From Dehalococcoidia bacterium (GTDB taxonomy: Bacteria > Chloroflexota > Dehalococcoidia > Tepidiformales > Tepidiformaceae): a DNA stretch of 8,811 bases. Shown in pieces: positions 6,100 through 8,811 of this stretch; within the stretch, counting starts at the first letter, position 1, and each line of letters begins with the position of its first letter. The notes under the pieces were generated by a model. That model was not told the origin of the DNA. It saw only the letters and a program-made list of their open reading frames with translations, and searched no databases. Location: positions 1 to 8,811 of the forward strand of contig JALOAP010000105.1 in assembly GCA_023228745.1 (NCBI GenBank), in the 5' to 3' direction. The translations under genes and the position numbers were made by a program.

Positions 6100-6362
6100 T
6101 GTCGTCCGTTCGATCCGTGGGACAAGCATTCGCCTCACGGACGAACGGTGGAGGCACATAGTATGAGAACATGGCGAGCTCGAGGGACTGCGCACCGAGG
6201 TGCCTCGGGTCATCGAGCACCCGGTTCCGGGTGCTCATGGGAAATGCCGGTGAGCAGCTGGCAATTGGCTCGCCTGCCGGTGGGTTCGTCATTACCGCCT
6301 TCATTACGAGCGGGAGCGTCGACTCTCAAGGAGGCGACAGGCATGGCCATAAACGCACGTGA
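6092..6362 (+). pseudogene. Broken toxin/nuclease-like gene (partner of the DUF2283 gene)
   Basis: Three signals of one ruined gene line up. Frame A from GTG 6092 reads through SIRLTDERWRHIV, hits TGA at 6164-6166, then continues without further stops as EHGELEGLRTEVPRVIEHP to about 6223. The reading then must shift by +1 to frame B, which gives RVLMGNAGEQLAI and, shortly after, GFVITAFITSGSV, ending at TGA 6360-6362. Joined, these recall a family of about 100-aa proteins (HI-x2-EHPEL... GNAGELLA... YLVVVYRE... GFVITAF) that I remember as RelE/BECR-nuclease-like and encoded next to DUF2283 genes. The expected YLVVVYRE strand is missing between LAI and GFVITAF, implying an internal deletion of very roughly 15-25 codons. 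The family recollection has not been checked by search. The tail overlaps the DUF2283 start by 20 nt. Possible start GTG 6092 has GGAG upstream inside the CoA-transferase gene. Confidence 0.65.
6215..6236. repeat. Perfect 10-bp palindrome at the frameshift site
   Basis: Arms GAGCACCCGG and CCGGGTGCTC are exact reverse complements separated only by TT (or a 9-bp stem with loop GTTC). The centre coincides with the point where the broken gene must change frame. It has no T-run, so it is not a typical intrinsic terminator. Confidence 0.85.
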
Positions 6363-6573
6363 CTACGTCTCCATGCTTCCACTTCTTCGAGCCGCTCCGG
6401 CGGGAGAGATTTGGCCGAGCTACGATGCGGAGGGAGATGTACTGTACATCAACTTTAAGAAGCCCTCGATCGCCGAAGATAGCGAGCTCACTGAAGATGA
6501 CGTTATCGTCCGCTTCGAAGGCGACCAGGTAATCGGACTTACGATCTTTCACGCGAGTGAGAGGGGGGAATAG
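6343..6573 (+). CDS. DUF2283 family small protein, 76 aa
   Basis: A 76-aa acidic protein. The segment SYDAEGDVLYINFKKPSIAEDSELTEDDVIVRFEGDQVIGLTIFHASERGE shows, in pieces, the DUF2283 pattern: a Y-D-x-E-x-D-x-L-Y strand, a variable loop with acidic residues, then V-I-V, a D/G turn and V-I-G-L-x-I-x-x-A-S. The first roughly 25 residues are a non-conserved helix-like leader. No biochemical function is established for the family; many members sit beside small toxin-like genes and are suspected antitoxins. The start at 6343 is fixed by AAGGAGG (6328-6334), one of the best ribosome sites in the window. The upstream neighbour is the broken gene described here, and the downstream CoA-transferase begins 2 nt after this stop. 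Hand-counted GC over 6361-6540 is about 54%, against about 70% in 7321-7380 of the downstream gene, which suggests acquisition from elsewhere. Confidence 0.8.
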   Translation: MAINARDYVSMLPLLRAAPAGEIWPSYDAEGDVLYINFKKPSIAEDSELTEDDVIVRFEGDQVIGLTIFHASERGE

Positions 6574-6575
6574 CA

Positions 6576-7832
6576 ATGACAAAGCGGCCGCTCGAAGGCA
6601 TCCGTGTTGCGGACTTCTCGTGGTTCGGTGCAGGCCCAATTGGCACGCAAACGCTCTGCACGTTCGGCGCAGAAGTCGTTCGCGTCGAATCAGAAACGAA
6701 GATCGACTCGCTCCGCGTGGTGCAGCCTTTCGCGCTGAACGAAGACGGCAGTTACAAGACGGGCTACAACGTCTCCGGCTATTTCAATAACTTCAACGCC
6801 GGGAAGCTCAGCATCCAGCTGAACCTGAACCTCGAAAAGGGCCAGGAGCTTGCCTATCGGATCATCGAGCAGTGCGACGTGTTCGTCACGAACTTCACGC
6901 CGCGCGTCATCGATAAGTGGAACCTGACCTACGACAAGCTAAAGGAGATCAATCCGAAGATCATCGCGGTCTACGCGCCCATGCAGGGCATGTCCGGCCC
7001 CCACCGCGACTTCCTCGGGTTCGGCGCCGTCCTCACCCCGGTCACCGGGATCAGCCATATGTCCGGCTTCCCGCACCGGCCGCCCTTTGGCGTGGGCACG
7101 AACTATCCCGACTACGTTGTAAATCCCGGCCAAACCGTCACTGCGGTGCTCTCAGCGCTTCGCTATCGCAACCGCACTGGCAAGGGCCAGTGCATCGAGC
7201 TGCCGCAGATCGAGTCGGTCGTGAATGTGCTCGGCACCGCTGTCGCTGCCTATCTTGCGAACGGCGAGGATGCGATGCGCGGCGGCAACCGCAGCCCCAT
7301 TGCTGCCCCACACGGCGCCTTCCGCTGTGCCGACGACCCGGAGTCCGTTGACTTCCCCGACCGCTGGGTCGCGATCGCCTGCAAGAATGATGATCAGTGG
7401 CGCGCGCTCTGCGACGCCTTCGGCCAGCCCGGCGCCGCTAGTGACCCCCGGTTCGCCACCTTCGAAGCGCGCAAGGCGAACGAAGACGCGCTCGAAGCGC
7501 TGGTGAGCAGCTGGACCGACGGCAAGAAGGCCGAGGATGTGGCCGCGCTGCTGCAGTCCCGGGGAGTGCCGGCCGGTGTGGTGCAGAACGCACAGGACAT
7601 GCTCGATCGCGACGAGCACATGAAGGCTCGGGGGTACTACGTCTACCTGGATCACCCGGAGACGGGCCGCGCCGCGTACGATGGCCCCGCGTTCCGCCTC
7701 AGCGAGACGCCCGGCTACCTCGCCGCCCCGGCACCCCTGCTCGGCGAACACACCATGGACGTCTGCGAGCGCATCATCGGCCTGGACATGGACCAGATCG
7801 CCGACCTGCTGGCAGAGGGCGTGTTGGTCTAA
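6576..7832 (+). CDS. CaiB/BaiF family III CoA-transferase (second copy), 418 aa
   Basis: The second family III CoA-transferase of the cluster. It has the N-terminal PLEGIRVADFSWFGAGPIGTQ, with FGAEVVRVES and then KLSIQLNLNLEKGQ, DVFVTNFTPRVIDKW and KIIAVYAPMQGMSGP in order. The catalytic Asp is probably Asp179 in GTNYPDYVVNPGQ, just before ALRYRNRTGKGQCIELPQIE. The C-terminal half includes WVAIACKNDDQW, the small-domain VPAGVVQNAQDML, and the closing PAFRLSETPGYLAAPAPLLGEHT. The subgroup with FSWFGAGP and NYPDYVVNPG is common in environmental Chloroflexota and Actinobacteria; its substrates are mostly unknown. Length is normal. GAGGGGGGA ends a few bases before the ATG, and the DUF2283 stop lies 2 nt upstream, so translation can be both coupled and independent. 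A terminator-like hairpin follows. Confidence 0.92.
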   Translation: MTKRPLEGIRVADFSWFGAGPIGTQTLCTFGAEVVRVESETKIDSLRVVQPFALNEDGSYKTGYNVSGYFNNFNAGKLSIQLNLNLEKGQELAYRIIEQCDVFVTNFTPRVIDKWNLTYDKLKEINPKIIAVYAPMQGMSGPHRDFLGFGAVLTPVTGISHMSGFPHRPPFGVGTNYPDYVVNPGQTVTAVLSALRYRNRTGKGQCIELPQIESVVNVLGTAVAAYLANGEDAMRGGNRSPIAAPHGAFRCADDPESVDFPDRWVAIACKNDDQWRALCDAFGQPGAASDPRFATFEARKANEDALEALVSSWTDGKKAEDVAALLQSRGVPAGVVQNAQDMLDRDEHMKARGYYVYLDHPETGRAAYDGPAFRLSETPGYLAAPAPLLGEHTMDVCERIIGLDMDQIADLLAEGVLV

Positions 7833-7855
7833 CCGCGCGCACTGCCGAAGTCGCT

Positions 7856-7889
7856 GAACGAGCCGCCTCCCCGGCGTCTCGTTCGTTTC
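7856..7889 (+). terminator. Hairpin after the second CoA-transferase gene
   Basis: GAACGAG (7856-7862) pairs with CTCGTTC (7878-7884). Inside, CGCC (7864-7867) pairs with GGCG (7873-7876) around loop TCCCC, with one C/T mismatch between the two stems. A short T-containing stretch (GTTTC) follows. This is a plausible intrinsic terminator for the NMO/CoA-transferase operon, although the U-tract is weak. Confidence 0.5.
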
Positions 7890-7896
7890 GCAAACC

Positions 7897-7912
7897 GGGC
7901 GGCAACCCGCCC
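7897..7912. other. Second GC-rich hairpin before lemA
   Basis: GGGCGG and CCGCCC form a perfect 6-bp stem with loop CAAC. It lies just upstream of the candidate lemA -10 element. It may back up the preceding terminator or affect the lemA promoter. Confidence 0.4.
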
Positions 7913-7914
7913 TG

Positions 7915-7946
7915 TGTTACGATGCCGAGAGTCTTCTCTGCCGGAG
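7915..7946 (+). promoter_or_regulatory. Extended -10 promoter and ribosome site for lemA
   Basis: TGT-TACGAT (7915-7923) fits an extended -10 (TGn plus hexamer) with no recognisable -35. GGAG (7943-7946) lies 6 nt before GTG 7953. These support GTG 7953 as the start rather than GTG 7914, which precedes the promoter hexamer. Confidence 0.45.
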
Positions 7947-7952
7947 TTGTCT

Positions 7953-8522
7953 GTGGCTGCCCTGATTGCCGTCATCGTTATTGCTGTCATTGTCCTGGTT
8001 CTCGTGGCCTTCTTCTGGAACACCTACAACGGGCTCGTCCGTGCCCGGATCAACGTGAAAGAGGCATGGTCCGGCATCGACGTCCAGCTCAAGCGCCGCT
8101 CCAGCCTCATCCCTAACCTTGTCGAAACGGTCAAGGCCTACGCCGCCCACGAACGGGACACCCTCGAGAACGTCACGCGCGCTCGCGCCATGCTCGACAC
8201 CGCAAAGAGCCCCCATGAAGCGGCCGAAGCCGACAATATCCTCACCGGCGCACTCCGCTCCCTCTTCGCCGTCTCCGAAGCGTACCCGGAGCTCAAGGCC
8301 GACCAGAACTTCCGCGAACTTCAGCGCGAACTCACCGACACCGAAGACAAGATTGCCTACGCACGCCAGTTCTATAACACCAACGTTGGCAACTACAACG
8401 AGAAGATCCAGGTCTTCCCCAACGTCTTCCTCGCCAACATGTTCAACTTCGAACCCTCCGAGTTCTACGAAGCCGAACAAGCCTCACGGGAAGACATTAG
8501 CGTCAGCTTCTCTGCCCCCTAG
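7953..8522 (+). CDS. lemA: LemA family membrane-anchored protein, 189 aa
   Basis: A single N-terminal membrane segment (about residues 2-22, rich in Ala/Ile/Val/Leu) is followed by the LemA core. FWNTYNGLVRARINVKEAW and QLKRRSSLIPNLVETVKAY (46-63) are the family hallmarks, and YPELKADQNFRELQRELTDTED plus IAYARQFYN lie in the third and fourth helices. The C-terminal FEPSEFYEA is also typical. LemA proteins are small, mostly helical and tethered to the membrane; their molecular job is not established. The short basic/hydrophilic N-terminal side fits an N-out or signal-anchor topology with the helical domain outside, as proposed for the family. LemA genes are often next to TPM-domain or HtpX genes, but here the next gene is an unrelated four-helix-bundle gene. 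Hence lemA appears as a single gene with its own promoter. Confidence 0.9.
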   Translation: MAALIAVIVIAVIVLVLVAFFWNTYNGLVRARINVKEAWSGIDVQLKRRSSLIPNLVETVKAYAAHERDTLENVTRARAMLDTAKSPHEAAEADNILTGALRSLFAVSEAYPELKADQNFRELQRELTDTEDKIAYARQFYNTNVGNYNEKIQVFPNVFLANMFNFEPSEFYEAEQASREDISVSFSAP

Positions 8523-8523
8523 G

Positions 8524-8551
8524 ACGATTCGCGATTTGCGATTTCCGATTC
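8524..8551. repeat. Four tandem 7-bp repeats (NCGATTY)
   Basis: Four contiguous heptamers follow the consensus NCGATTY without gaps. Units 2 and 3 are identical (GCGATTT), and units 1 and 4 end in ATTC. The array begins 1 nt after the lemA stop and ends 2 nt before the ATG of the next gene. It is AT-richer than its surroundings. Confidence 0.85.
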
Positions 8552-8553
8552 AA

Positions 8554-8811
8554 ATGAACGAATATGAATTCAAGCGAAGGACGAAGGCGCTGGCACTCGA
8601 CACGATAAGGATGGTCGAGCAGCCTCCGCGCTCTCGTACTTCCGACGTGATCAGTCGCCAATCGCTGCGCTCGATCACATCCGTGGGGGCGAACTATCGT
8701 GCTTCCTGTCGTGGCAGATCGATAGAGGAGATCGTCGCCAAGCTCTCCATAGTCGAAGAAGAAGCAGATGAATCCCTTTATTGGCTTGAACTACTCACCG
8801 AGTTGGGCCTG
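8554..8811 (+). CDS. Four-helix-bundle protein (S23 / rRNA intervening-sequence type), N-terminal part
   Basis: ATG 8554 opens a frame of 86 codons with no stop before the right edge. The peptide begins MNEYEFKRRTKALALDTIRM, then has the family core SLRSITSVGANYRASCRGRS and a helix ending in the hallmark IVEEEADESLYWLELL. These are the successive helices of four-helix-bundle proteins (TIGR02436-like), first known from sequences inserted in 23S rRNA genes but also common as stand-alone genes. Full-length members are about 115-130 aa, so roughly the last quarter is missing. Function is unknown; nucleic-acid binding through the conserved basic surface has been suggested. There is no Shine-Dalgarno; instead a tandem heptamer array abuts the start. 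Lower GC than lemA suggests recent acquisition. Confidence 0.85.
   Translation, partial: MNEYEFKRRTKALALDTIRMVEQPPRSRTSDVISRQSLRSITSVGANYRASCRGRSIEEIVAKLSIVEEEADESLYWLELLTELGL

Noticed and set aside
6164..6166. TGA read as selenocysteine or tryptophan
   Set aside because: Several genes in the window end in TGA, so it is a stop codon here. No selenocysteine-type hairpin follows directly, and a second lesion (the frameshift) lies downstream, so decay is simpler.
6215..6236. The palindrome as an intrinsic terminator or a programmed frameshift signal
   Set aside because: There is no T-run after the stem and downstream genes continue the operon. No slippery heptamer precedes it, and an upstream nonsense codon already blocks translation.
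6148..6573. A 141-codon reading of the DUF2283 gene starting at ATG 6148
   Set aside because: The extra N-terminal residues come from a third frame across the broken gene, have no family match, and ignore the strong ribosome site in front of ATG 6343.

Overview
The window is GC-rich, densely packed bacterial DNA carrying eight complete genes, one broken gene and two genes cut by the window edges. The organism is probably a member of Chloroflexota (Dehalococcoidia or Tepidiformia-like). This is inferred from the divergent prolipoprotein transferase (GRIGDLINGE form), the split-barrel flavin/deazaflavin-type proteins next to family III CoA-transferases, and the frequent GTG/TTG starts. No rRNA or other taxonomic marker is present, so the placement is tentative.

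Left part (1-1929). Two split-barrel (PNPOx-like) genes diverge from an 81-bp spacer: a minus-strand gene cut by the left edge and a complete plus-strand gene at 224-853. The latter overlaps a PPK2-type polyphosphate:nucleotide phosphotransferase (850-1650) by four bases (GTGA). PPK2 converges on a minus-strand pair, lgt (1933-2895) followed by a small CxxC glutaredoxin-like protein (1672-1929).

Centre (2895-3603). lgt and an AhpD-like peroxidase-related gene (3037-3603) diverge. Both have a -10-like hexamer exactly 7 nt before the start codon and no Shine-Dalgarno sequence, so both messages may be leaderless. A perfect 10-bp direct repeat sits just upstream of lgt.

Right-centre (3661-7832). 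This is a likely operon: a nitronate monooxygenase/2-nitropropane dioxygenase-family flavoenzyme, a CaiB/BaiF family III CoA-transferase (ATGA overlap), a broken gene, a DUF2283 gene and a second CaiB/BaiF CoA-transferase. The flavoenzyme and the two transferases suggest acyl-CoA catabolism or activation of an unidentified acid. The most interesting part is the insert between the transferases. The unlabelled stretch 6092-6362 can be read as a decayed gene with a TGA nonsense codon and a +1 frameshift. The frameshift lies in the 2-4 nt loop of a perfect 10-bp palindrome, and an internal deletion is likely. Its remnant protein resembles small nuclease/toxin-like proteins that I recall being encoded beside DUF2283 proteins. 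The picture is therefore a dead toxin-like gene and a surviving DUF2283 partner embedded in a metabolic operon.

Right edge (7833-8811). After a terminator-like hairpin comes lemA (7953-8522). Then, at an abrupt change in composition, four tandem 7-bp repeats (8524-8551) end 2 nt before the start of a four-helix-bundle (S23-type) gene cut by the right edge. There is no RNA gene, CRISPR array, insertion sequence or gene-free stretch above 300 bases.
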